Assembly (NCBI RefSeq): GCF_003481705.1
Contig: NZ_QULN01000008.1
Span: 45,706 to 109,705, forward strand
Source of the DNA: Butyricicoccus sp. OM04-18BH
GTDB lineage: Bacteria; Bacillota; Clostridia; Oscillospirales; Butyricicoccaceae
Direction: 5' to 3'
DNA: 64,000 nucleotides
Below the pieces are notes generated by a model that saw only the letters and a list, made by a program, of their open reading frames with translations, was not told the DNA's origin and did not search any database. How positions within the stretch are numbered: position 1 is the first letter of the stretch; every line of letters starts with the position of its first letter. Both the position numbers and the translations under genes were made by a program. Shown here one piece after another: positions 1 to 7,336 of the stretch.

Positions 1-8
1 GATTGTAG

Positions 9-14
9 TATACT
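9..14 (+). promoter_or_regulatory. Possible -10 box upstream of yceD
   Basis: TATACT lies 25 bases before the yceD start. Any -35 box would fall outside the window, so the promoter cannot be confirmed. Confidence 0.3.
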
Positions 15-38
15 GTTTTAGTACCATGTGAGGTTGAC

Positions 39-548
39 ATGAAGATTGAGTTAAAAAAGCTGAATGCGCTGCAGCATGCCGTTCTTCCGTTTTCCGAGGT
101 CATCGACCTGAAGGATGAGAAGATGTACGGCAGAAAACCTTTTCAGAGTCCCGTCTATGTGGAAGGCGAGGTATCGAATGAGAGCGGCGTGTTACGCCTG
201 AAGGGCAGCATCAAAACCGTGTACTCCACCGAGTGCGCCCGCTGTCTGAAACCGCTCGATATTCCGCTCGAAGCGGAAGCTGACATGATCCTGTCCGACG
301 ACCCTGAGGCGGAGGAAGAGGATGATCTTTTCGTGCTGACCGGCGACAGCGTGGATCCTGCGGACGTACTTGTGCCGGCATTGATCCTGCAGGTACAGAT
401 GACTTATCTGTGCAAAGAGGACTGCAAAGGCCTCTGTCCGCACTGCGGCGCAGACCGTAACGTGACCGAATGCGACTGCGAGAGCAGGCAGATCGATCCT
501 CGTTTTGCCGCGCTGCGCGCCCTGCTCGATAACGATAAGGGCAACTGA
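39..548 (+). CDS. yceD: YceD/DUF177 family protein
   Basis: A 169-residue DUF177 (YceD) protein. The family is encoded next to rpmF in most bacteria; YceD has been linked to 23S rRNA accumulation and ribosome assembly. Visible features are a CxxC at residues 66-69 (ECARCLKP) and a second Cys cluster near the C-terminus (CPHCG, then CDC), consistent with metal binding. The start follows a TGAGGT ribosome site. rpmF follows after 51 bases, which supports co-transcription. The molecular function is not established from sequence. Confidence 0.85.
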   Translation: MKIELKKLNALQHAVLPFSEVIDLKDEKMYGRKPFQSPVYVEGEVSNESGVLRLKGSIKTVYSTECARCLKPLDIPLEAEADMILSDDPEAEEEDDLFVLTGDSVDPADVLVPALILQVQMTYLCKEDCKGLCPHCGADRNVTECDCESRQIDPRFAALRALLDNDKGN

Positions 549-599
549 TTATTGTTTTCATTTTATTTTAACAAGATTTGAGTAGGAGGTGTATCCACC

Positions 600-785
600 A
601 TGGCAGTACCTAAGAGAAAAATTTCTAAGGCCCGTCGCGATAAGCGTCGTAACTCCCACTGGAAGCTGGACCTGCCCGGCATGAGCAAGTGCCCGAAGTG
701 CGGCGAGATGAAGCTGGCGCACAGAATGTGCAAGGCTTGCGGCTATTACAATGGCCGTGAGGTTGTCGCCGTTAAGGAAGCGTAA
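600..785 (+). CDS. rpmF: 50S ribosomal protein L32
   Basis: A 61-residue L32, the usual length for the zinc-type form. It begins [17 protein letters not shown], the basic tail that enters the ribosome, and carries two CxxC pairs (CPKC and CKAC) that bind one zinc ion. The start is fixed by a strong AGGAGGTG ribosome site. A rho-independent terminator follows within 20 bases, so yceD-rpmF forms a closed unit. Confidence 0.97.
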   Translation: MAVPKRKISKARRDKRRNSHWKLDLPGMSKCPKCGEMKLAHRMCKACGYYNGREVVAVKEA

Positions 786-803
786 GGCTCAAACAGAACA
801 AAA

Positions 804-839
804 AGAATGGGGAAGGCGCACGCTTTCCTCATTTTTTTT
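804..839 (+). terminator. rho-independent terminator after rpmF
   Basis: A hairpin (AATGGGGAAGGCG against the GCTTTCCTCATT arm) is followed by eight T residues. Confidence 0.8.
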
Positions 840-904
840 GAAAAATTCCTGCGCACACAGCGCAGAATTATCACAGATTTGATTGCAATTTTCCTGCAAA
901 TGAC

Positions 905-1071
905 TTAAGGCAACACCGCATAATTAAAGCTGCGGTGCTTTGCGGAAATTTTTCACCCTGATTGCGTTGCGATTTCTTGCAATACGAAAGTATTGCTGCA
1001 AAACCGCGCCTTATCAGAGCGCAAAATTTGCTCGCAAATCGCTCTTGTCTAATTATGCGGTATTGCCTTAA
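905..1071. mobile_element. MITE-like element with 22-bp terminal inverted repeats
   Basis: A 167-bp non-coding element. The left end 905-926 starts TTAAGGCAACACCGC; the right end 1050-1071 is its reverse complement with one mismatch in 22. TTAA stands at both outer edges and may be a target duplication or part of the repeat. Internal hairpins include CACCGCA/TGCGGTG and GCAATAC-GAAA-GTATTGC. It fills the gap between the rpmF terminator and der, so it forms most of the der leader. Two short hairpins with the same ends occur in the prophage at 49,948 and 52,777. No transposase is present, so any movement would need one supplied in trans. Confidence 0.7.
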
Positions 1072-1096
1072 ACTGACCTTGAGGGAGGGAAAACCT

Positions 1097-2422
1097 ATGG
1101 CAAAACCTATCGTTGCGATCGTCGGCCGTCCGAATGTCGGCAAATCGCAGCTCTTCAACCGTCTGGCAGGCAAGCGCCTGTCCATTGTCGAGGACACGCC
1201 GGGCGTAACGCGCGACCGCCTGTATGCAGACAGCGACTGGCGCGGCCGTGACTTCACCGTGATCGACACCGGCGGCATCGAGCCGTCCAACGACAACGAG
1301 ATCTTACAGTTCATGCGCCTTCAGGCGGAGACCGCGATCTCGCATGCAGATGTCATCATCCTCATCACTGACCTGCGCACCGGCGTTACCGCCGCCGATC
1401 AGGACGTAGCGTCCATGCTGCTGCGCTCGGGCAAGCCGATCGTGCTCGCGGTCAACAAATGCGACAAGCCGGGCGATCCTCCGGCGGAATTTTATGAGTT
1501 CTACAATCTCGGTCTGGGCGAGCCGTTCGGCATCTCCGCTCTGCACGGCTACGGCGTGGGTGAGCTGCTCGACGCGGCTTACGAGCATTTCCCGGCGGCA
1601 GACGAGGAGGAAGAGGACGACGAGCGTATCCGCGTTGCTCTGATCGGCAAGCCGAACGTCGGCAAGTCCAGCCTGCTCAACCGCGTGCTGGGCGAGGAGC
1701 GCGTCATCGTCTCGAACGTTGCCGGCACGACGCGCGACAGCGTAGACGCTGACGTAGACAACGCGCACGGCAAGTTTACCTTCATCGACACCGCCGGCAT
1801 CCGCAAAAAGAGCAAGGTGGACGAGAAGATCGAGAAGTTCTCGGTCATGCGTTCGCTGCTCGCGGTCGAGCGTGCGGACGTCTGCGTCATCATGATCGAC
1901 GCGACAGAGGGCGTCACCGAGCAGGACACCAAGGTCGCCGGTGAGGCGCACAATGCCGGCAAGGCGTGCATCATCGTCGTCAACAAATGGGATCTGGTCG
2001 AGAAGGACGGCTCCACCATGAAGGAGTATACGCTCCGCGTGCGCGAGGGTCTGGCCTATATGCCGTATGCGCCCGTGCTGTTCATCTCTGCGCAGACCGG
2101 TCAGCGCGTGGACAAGCTGTTCGCGCTCATCCATGAGGTCTACGAGCAGAACCATATGCGCATCCCGACCGGCCGCCTGAACGCCATTCTGGCCGAGGCG
2201 ACGGCGCGCGTACAGCCGCCTACCGACAAGGGCCGCCGTCTGCGCATCTTCTACATGACGCAGGCATCCACCTGTCCGCCGACCTTCGTCTGCTTCTGCA
2301 ACGACGCACGCCTGTTCCACTTCTCGTACCAGCGCTATCTGGAAAATCAGATCCGCGAGGTGTTCGGCCTGACCGGCACGCCGGTGCGCATGGTCGTGCG
2401 CGAGCGCGGCGACAAGGAATAA
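1097..2422 (+). CDS. der: ribosome biogenesis GTPase Der
   Basis: Der (EngA), 441 residues, a tandem-GTPase that acts in 50S subunit assembly. The first P-loop is GRPNVGKS at residues 10-17 with DTPG after it; a second P-loop, GKPNVGKS, lies near residue 180 with its own DTAG switch, and NKCD/NKWD supply guanine specificity. The KH-like domain ends the protein. The reading frame stays open 135 bases further upstream, but that part runs through the MITE-like element. The MAKPIVAIVG start with GAGGGAGGG upstream fits the family, so 1097 is chosen. Confidence 0.96.
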   Translation: MAKPIVAIVGRPNVGKSQLFNRLAGKRLSIVEDTPGVTRDRLYADSDWRGRDFTVIDTGGIEPSNDNEILQFMRLQAETAISHADVIILITDLRTGVTAADQDVASMLLRSGKPIVLAVNKCDKPGDPPAEFYEFYNLGLGEPFGISALHGYGVGELLDAAYEHFPAADEEEEDDERIRVALIGKPNVGKSSLLNRVLGEERVIVSNVAGTTRDSVDADVDNAHGKFTFIDTAGIRKKSKVDEKIEKFSVMRSLLAVERADVCVIMIDATEGVTEQDTKVAGEAHNAGKACIIVVNKWDLVEKDGSTMKEYTLRVREGLAYMPYAPVLFISAQTGQRVDKLFALIHEVYEQNHMRIPTGRLNAILAEATARVQPPTDKGRRLRIFYMTQASTCPPTFVCFCNDARLFHFSYQRYLENQIREVFGLTGTPVRMVVRERGDKE

Positions 2423-2465
2423 CCGTGCGCTGCCCGAAAAAATGAATTCTGGGGGGAAAAACGTC

Positions 2466-3080
2466 ATGACACTTACGCATTTTGCGATTATTGCGGTCTG
2501 CGCGTATCTGCTCGGCTCGCTGAGCTTTGCGATCATCGTCAGCAAGCTGACACTCGGTAAGGATATCAGAAACTACGGAAGCGGAAATGCGGGTCTGACC
2601 AACGCATACCGCACCATGGGCGCGAAAAAGACGCTGCTCGTGCTGCTCGGCGACATCGCCAAGGGCGCGGCGGCGGTCTCGATCGGCATGGTGCTCGCCG
2701 GTCCGGTCGGCAAGCTGACGGCAGGCATCTTCGTCATCCTCGGCCATATGTTCCCGCTGTACTTCGGCTTCAAGGGCGGTAAGGGCGTGCTCGTCGGTGC
2801 GGTCATGCTCGCGTTTTTCGACTGGCGCGTATTCGGCATCGCGTTTGCGCTGTTCCTGCTGTCGGTCATCGTGACCAAATGGATCTCGCTCGGCTCGATT
2901 CTGGGCGCGGTCAGCTTTCCCATCACTACCTGGGTATTCTATCGCGACCCGGTGCTGACCGCGATGGCGCTCGGCATGGCGGCGGTCGTCGTATTCATGC
3001 ACCGCTCGAATATCGGACGCATTATCCGCGGAAAGGAAAACAAATTTTCCTTCAAGAGCAAGAAAACCATGTCTGACTGA
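2466..3080 (+). CDS. plsY: glycerol-3-phosphate acyltransferase PlsY
   Basis: A 204-residue integral membrane acyltransferase that moves the acyl group from acyl-phosphate to sn-glycerol-3-phosphate, the first step of phosphatidic acid synthesis. Family motifs are present: GSGNAGLTN after the first helix, the glycine-rich GFKGGKG segment, and several hydrophobic helices. ATG 2466 is preferred over 2442 because the GGGGGGA ribosome site lies between them. It sits 43 bases after der and 14 before gpsA, the enzyme that makes its substrate. Confidence 0.93.
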   Translation: MTLTHFAIIAVCAYLLGSLSFAIIVSKLTLGKDIRNYGSGNAGLTNAYRTMGAKKTLLVLLGDIAKGAAAVSIGMVLAGPVGKLTAGIFVILGHMFPLYFGFKGGKGVLVGAVMLAFFDWRVFGIAFALFLLSVIVTKWISLGSILGAVSFPITTWVFYRDPVLTAMALGMAAVVVFMHRSNIGRIIRGKENKFSFKSKKTMSD

Positions 3081-3094
3081 GAGGAGACTGCAAA

Positions 3095-4108
3095 ATGAAG
3101 GTTTTTGTACTGGGCACCGGCGGCTGGGGCATCGCGCTCGCGATGCTGCTGCATCAGAACGGCCATCAGGTGACCTCGTGGACCTATCAGCAGGCGGAAT
3201 GCGACCTGCTGCACCGCGAACGCTGCAATGAAAAGCTGCTGCCGGGCGTTGTCATCCCGGACGGCATCGAGATCACGACGGATATGTCGGGCGCAGCGGA
3301 TGCGGAGCTTGTTGTGCTTGCGGTGCCGTCGTTCGCGGTCGCGTCCACGGCGGAGAAGCTCGCAGGCATCGTAAAGCCGGAGACCGTACTCGTAAACGTC
3401 GGCAAGGGGCTGGACAGCAAACATGGCTACTGCCGCTTTTCCGAGACCATCACGCGCGCCGTGAACGGCAGAAATCCGGTCGTTGCGCTGACCGGTCCGA
3501 CGCACGCGGAGGAGGTCGCGCGCGGCATCCCGACCGCAATCGTTGCGGCGTCTGAGAGCCGCACGGCGGCGGAGCTGACGCAGGAAGCGTTCATGAACGA
3601 CACGAATTTCCGCGTTTACACCTCGTCCGACATCATCGGCTGCGAGCTCGGCGGCGCGTTCAAGAACATCATTGCGCTCGGCGCCGGCATTTCGGACGGT
3701 CTGGGTCTGGGCGATAACTCCAAGGCGGCGTTTATGACGCGCGGTCTGACCGAGATCGCTCGTCTGGGCATCAAGCTCGGCGCGAAGCAGGAGACCTTCG
3801 CCGGTCTGTCGGGCGTGGGCGACCTGATCGTTACCTGCTGCTCGATGCACTCGCGCAACCGCCGCGCCGGTATCCTGATCGGCAAGGGTGCGACCGCTGA
3901 GGAGGCCATGCGCGAGGTCGGCGCAACGGTCGAGGGCTACTACGCGACCGAGGCCGGCTATCACCTTGCTAAGCAGCAGGGCGTTTCCATGCCGATCACC
4001 GAGGCGATGTACGGCGTGCTGTACGGCGGCCTGTCCGCAAAGGACGGCATCAGGCTGCTGCTCGCGCGGCCGCGCAAGGGCGAGCACGAGGAAGTGTGGC
4101 TCGGCTGA
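3095..4108 (+). CDS. gpsA: glycerol-3-phosphate dehydrogenase [NAD(P)+]
   Basis: GpsA, 337 residues, reduces dihydroxyacetone phosphate to sn-glycerol-3-phosphate for phospholipid synthesis. The N-terminal Rossmann motif GTGGWGIA is at residues 7-14. The substrate/catalytic region includes ALTGPTHAEEVARG and GGAFKNIIALGAGI with its conserved lysine, then the GLTEIARLG and LSGVGDLIVTC motifs. It directly follows plsY, which consumes its product. A long series of hairpins follows the stop codon. Confidence 0.96.
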   Translation: MKVFVLGTGGWGIALAMLLHQNGHQVTSWTYQQAECDLLHRERCNEKLLPGVVIPDGIEITTDMSGAADAELVVLAVPSFAVASTAEKLAGIVKPETVLVNVGKGLDSKHGYCRFSETITRAVNGRNPVVALTGPTHAEEVARGIPTAIVAASESRTAAELTQEAFMNDTNFRVYTSSDIIGCELGGAFKNIIALGAGISDGLGLGDNSKAAFMTRGLTEIARLGIKLGAKQETFAGLSGVGDLIVTCCSMHSRNRRAGILIGKGATAEEAMREVGATVEGYYATEAGYHLAKQQGVSMPITEAMYGVLYGGLSAKDGIRLLLARPRKGEHEEVWLG

Positions 4109-4121
4109 GGCCTTCGCCTTC

Positions 4122-4373
4122 TAAGGGGGACGCTGTCCCCCTTAGATACGCCCCCGGTTCCTTGCGAAACCGGGGGCGATACCCCCCTCTCGTCCGCACG
4201 GCGGACGAGGCCGCGCCGCCGCGGCGCGGGCAGCGGGATAAAAGTCCGGCAGAGCTGGACTTTTATGGGGAATTTTATGCGGCCTGCTGCGGCAGGCCTG
4301 TCCGCCCTCCTTGCCGAAGGCAAGTTTGGGTGGAAATAGCGCACGCTTTGCGTGCGCGGCGTCTGGGAGGGCG
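4122..4373. repeat. array of consecutive perfect hairpins between gpsA and murB
   Basis: No credible gene lies in this stretch. At least seven hairpins follow one another: TAAGGGGGAC-GCT-GTCCCCCTTA (4122-4144), a GCCCCCGGTT stem (4150-4177), CTCGTCCGC-ACG-GCGGACGAG (4188-4208), a GC-only stem, an ATAAAAGTCC stem (about 4238-4267), GGCCTGCTGCGGCAGGCC, CTTGCCGAAGGCAAG, and GCGCACGCTTTGCGTGCGC. The last hairpin of the array is the terminator entered separately. It resembles a REP-type mosaic element or a highly folded 3' untranslated region. Confidence 0.6.
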
Positions 4374-4405
4374 CAAGCACTCGGGGAAACTCGGGTGCTT
4401 TTTTT
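4374..4405 (+). terminator. rho-independent terminator closing der-plsY-gpsA
   Basis: AAGCACTCG pairs with CGGGTGCTT around a short loop and runs into seven T residues. Confidence 0.75.
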
Positions 4406-4436
4406 AGTGTGCTGCGAAAATTTAAAAGTCTTGTAA

Positions 4437-4465
4437 TTGCACCAGGGCTGTGTTTTTGCTATAAT
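4437..4465 (+). promoter_or_regulatory. sigma-A-type promoter of murB
   Basis: TTGCAC (4437-4442), a 17-nt spacer and a consensus TATAAT (4460-4465). The transcript would carry a leader of about 115 bases before murB. Confidence 0.75.
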
Positions 4466-4585
4466 ATACTTTGTGCGAGTGCGTACTGCGTGTATCGCTC
4501 GTTTACTTCGAATTTTCTTCGGTATGCGCCGGCAGGAAGGGCATACTGTTTTTAAATATATCCTTATATCAGGAGGAATTTTATC

Positions 4586-5503
4586 ATGCTGAACAATATC
4601 AAGGGCTGCGCAGAGGCTCTGCGCGAAACCGCCCCGGAAATAGACATTCTGATCAACGAGCCGATGCGCCGCCACACGACCTTTTCCATCGGCGGCCCGG
4701 CCGACCTTTTCATCCTGCCCAAGACGCGCAGGGAGCTGATCGGCGCGCTCGAGGTGCTGCGTGCACAGGGCGTTCCGATGCTGCTGCTCGGCAACGGCTC
4801 GAACATTCTGGTCTCGGATGAGGGCGTGCGCGGCGCGGTCGTGTGCACCTCCGAGGTGGACGAGGTCCGCGTGGGCGACGACAACTCGCTGACGGCGGAG
4901 GCCGGCGCGCTCCTCAGCCGCATCGCACGCCGCGCACAGCGTGCCGGTCTGACCGGCGCGGAGTTTGCCGGCGGCATTCCGGGCAGTCTGGGCGGCGCGG
5001 TATTCATGAACGCCGGCGCATATGACGGCCAGATGGCCGGCATCGTCGAGAGCACGGAATATCTGGACGCAGAGGGCAATATCCACACGCTGCGCGGCGA
5101 GGAGCATGGCTTCGGCTACCGCCGCAGCATTTTCCGCGACCATCCGGACTGGACCGTGCTGCGCTCGGTCATCCGCCTTCAGCCGGGCGACTCGGCGGCT
5201 ATTCTGGACAAGATGAACGATTTTTCGCAGCGCCGCCGCGACAAGCAGCCGCTCAACTTCCCGTCGGCCGGCTCGACCTTCAAGCGCCCCGAGGGATATT
5301 TCGCCGGAAAGCTCATCGAGGACGCCGGACTCAAGGGAGCGTCCGTCGGCGCGGCGCAGGTTTCGGAAAAGCACGCAGGCTTTCTCATCAACCGGGGCGG
5401 CGCGACCTGCGACGATATGCTGCGCCTGATCGAGCTGGTGCAGGAGCGCGTTCGGGAGCAGTTCGGCGTCGAGCTGGAGTGCGAGGTGCGCATTGTAAGA
5501 TAA
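4586..5503 (+). CDS. murB: UDP-N-acetylenolpyruvoylglucosamine reductase
   Basis: MurB, 305 residues, an FAD enzyme that reduces UDP-GlcNAc-enolpyruvate to UDP-MurNAc in peptidoglycan synthesis. The FAD-binding part shows LLLGNGSNILVSDEG and EFAGGIPGSLGGAVFMNAGAYD. SAGSTFKRPEG contains the catalytic serine that protonates the intermediate, and the GASVGAAQVSEKHAGFLIN segment is characteristic. Start fixed by AGGAGG at 4571. It heads the murB-rapZ-whiA-dnaE run. Confidence 0.96.
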   Translation: MLNNIKGCAEALRETAPEIDILINEPMRRHTTFSIGGPADLFILPKTRRELIGALEVLRAQGVPMLLLGNGSNILVSDEGVRGAVVCTSEVDEVRVGDDNSLTAEAGALLSRIARRAQRAGLTGAEFAGGIPGSLGGAVFMNAGAYDGQMAGIVESTEYLDAEGNIHTLRGEEHGFGYRRSIFRDHPDWTVLRSVIRLQPGDSAAILDKMNDFSQRRRDKQPLNFPSAGSTFKRPEGYFAGKLIEDAGLKGASVGAAQVSEKHAGFLINRGGATCDDMLRLIELVQERVREQFGVELECEVRIVR

Positions 5504-5545
5504 ACGGGAGAAATCCCGCTGAACACGGGCAAGGAGGATGGAATT

Positions 5546-6400
5546 ATGTATTTTTTGATCATTTCCGGCATGTCCGGTGCGGGCAAGAGCCGCGCCGTCG
5601 CGACACTGGAGGATCTCGGCTATTACTGCGTCGATAATCTGCCGATCGCACTCATTCCGCGCTTCGCGGAGGTCTGCCTTGCCGCGACGGAGCGGTATGA
5701 GCGCGTCGCGCTCGTGACCGATGTGCGTGCGGGCGGTGACTTTCAGCAGCTCTTTGACTCGCTCGACTCCATCCGCGACATGGGCTGCGACTACCGCATC
5801 CTGTTCCTCGACACGGACACCGCGACGCTCATCCGCCGCTACAAGGAGACGCGCCGCAGGCATCCGCTGATGGACAAGGGTGTTTCCATGACGGCGGCGA
5901 TCGAAAAGGAGCGCACGATGCTGTCCGCGCTGCGCAACCGCGCGGATTTCGTGGTCGATACCACGGGCCTGTCCGCCGCCGGTCTGCGCGAGCGTCTGCT
6001 CGCCCTGTTCTCCACCGAGACCGGCGCAGCCTTTGAGGTCATCGTGCAGTCCTTCGGCTTCAAATACGGCATTCCGCCCGAGAGCGACCTCGTGTTCGAT
6101 GTGCGCTTCCTGCCCAATCCGTATTACGAGATGAGCCTGCGCGAGCGCAACGGCACCGACCCCGAGGTTCGTGATTATGTGTTTCAGGGCGGCACGGCCG
6201 ACGTGCTCATGCGCCATCTGACCACACTCATCGACTTCCTCCTGCCGCGCTACATGGCGGAGGGCAAGGCGAACCTCATCATCAGCATCGGCTGCACGGG
6301 CGGCAAGCACCGCTCGGTCGCGATCGCGGAAGCGCTCAGCGAGCATCTGCGCGGCCGTGAATACGGCGTTGTCACCATGCATCGAGATTATCAGAGATAA
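5546..6400 (+). CDS. rapZ: RNase adapter/nucleotide-binding protein RapZ
   Basis: RapZ/YvcJ family, 284 residues. The P-loop GMSGAGKS is at residues 8-15, and the conserved C-terminal part includes GCTGGKHRSVAIAE. In Enterobacteria RapZ binds glmZ RNA and steers GlmS levels; in Firmicutes YvcJ binds nucleotides and affects competence. The rapZ-whiA pairing is typical of Gram-positives, but the yvcK/glmR gene often found between them is missing here. GGAGGATGG precedes the start. Confidence 0.94.
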   Translation: MYFLIISGMSGAGKSRAVATLEDLGYYCVDNLPIALIPRFAEVCLAATERYERVALVTDVRAGGDFQQLFDSLDSIRDMGCDYRILFLDTDTATLIRRYKETRRRHPLMDKGVSMTAAIEKERTMLSALRNRADFVVDTTGLSAAGLRERLLALFSTETGAAFEVIVQSFGFKYGIPPESDLVFDVRFLPNPYYEMSLRERNGTDPEVRDYVFQGGTADVLMRHLTTLIDFLLPRYMAEGKANLIISIGCTGGKHRSVAIAEALSEHLRGREYGVVTMHRDYQR

Positions 6401-6442
6401 GGCTCCGGTCTGCGGAGCACCGCAGAAATGGAGGCAGAATAC

Positions 6443-7336
6443 ATGTCATTTTCTACCGAAGTCAAAAACGAGCTGTGCAGCGTTTCCATGAGCCGGGCGT
6501 GCTGCACCCGCGCGGAGGCATACGGCGCGCTGCTGCACGCCTCGGTGTTCTCGCATAAGGAGATCCGCCTTTCGGCGGAGAACGCGGTCGTCGTGCGGCG
6601 GCTCCAGGCGCTTTTGCAGCGCGCGTTCTTCGTGGACAGCGAGGCGGAAAGCTGCGGCCGCAAGCAGCAGCTCATCATCAACGACCCGCCGCGCATCGGC
6701 CGCATCTTTGACGCGCTGGGATATGACAGAAAAAATCACATCACCTACCACCTCAACCGCAACGTGCTCGAGGAGGACTGCTGCATCGCGGCCTTTCTGC
6801 GCGGCGCGTTCCTCATGGCCGGAACGGTCGCGGGACCGGACAAGAAGAGCCATCTCGAGCTCAAGAGCACCCACCAGAGCCTCGCGGGCGAGGAGACCAG
6901 TCTGATGCTCGACCTCGGTCTTGCGCCCAAGCAGGCCAGGCGCGCGAGCGCACAGCTGCTGTACTTCAAGGACAGCGCGAGCGTCGAGGACTTTCTCACG
7001 CGCATCGGTGCGCCCCACGCCGCGATGGAGCTGATGCAGGCGAAGGTGGAGAAAAACCTCAGGAACACCATCAACCGTCAGGTCAACTGCGAGACGGCGA
7101 ACCTCGTCAAGGCGGCGGATGCGTCCGCGCGGCAGATCGCCGCGATCAAAAGCGTGCTGCGCGAGGGCGGAGAGGAGGCCTTCCCGGACAATCTCCGAGA
7201 GACCGTGCGTCTGCGGCTTTCCTATCCGACCGACAGCCTGACCGAGCTGGCGCGGCGGTTCGATCCGCCCATCTCCAAGCCGGGACTGAGCCACAGGCTG
7301 AAAAAGATAACCGAATTTGCTGCAAAGGAGAACTAA
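6443..7336 (+). CDS. whiA: DNA-binding protein WhiA
   Basis: WhiA, 297 residues, with an N-terminal LAGLIDADG-like fold and a C-terminal helix-turn-helix. In Streptomyces it controls sporulation; in Bacillus it affects cell division and chromosome segregation. It starts MSFSTEVKNELC and contains FLRGAFLMAGTV; the C-terminus (LTELARRFDPPISKPGLSHRLKKI) is the DNA-binding helix-turn-helix. ATG 6443 is chosen over 6428 because GGAGGC lies between the two. The stop codon directly abuts the dnaE ATG. Confidence 0.95.
   Translation: MSFSTEVKNELCSVSMSRACCTRAEAYGALLHASVFSHKEIRLSAENAVVVRRLQALLQRAFFVDSEAESCGRKQQLIINDPPRIGRIFDALGYDRKNHITYHLNRNVLEEDCCIAAFLRGAFLMAGTVAGPDKKSHLELKSTHQSLAGEETSLMLDLGLAPKQARRASAQLLYFKDSASVEDFLTRIGAPHAAMELMQAKVEKNLRNTINRQVNCETANLVKAADASARQIAAIKSVLREGGEEAFPDNLRETVRLRLSYPTDSLTELARRFDPPISKPGLSHRLKKITEFAAKEN

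Noticed and set aside
962-1096. A 45-residue N-terminal extension of Der
   Set aside because: The extension is encoded by the MITE-like element and lacks a ribosome site, whereas ATG 1097 has one and matches the family N-terminus.
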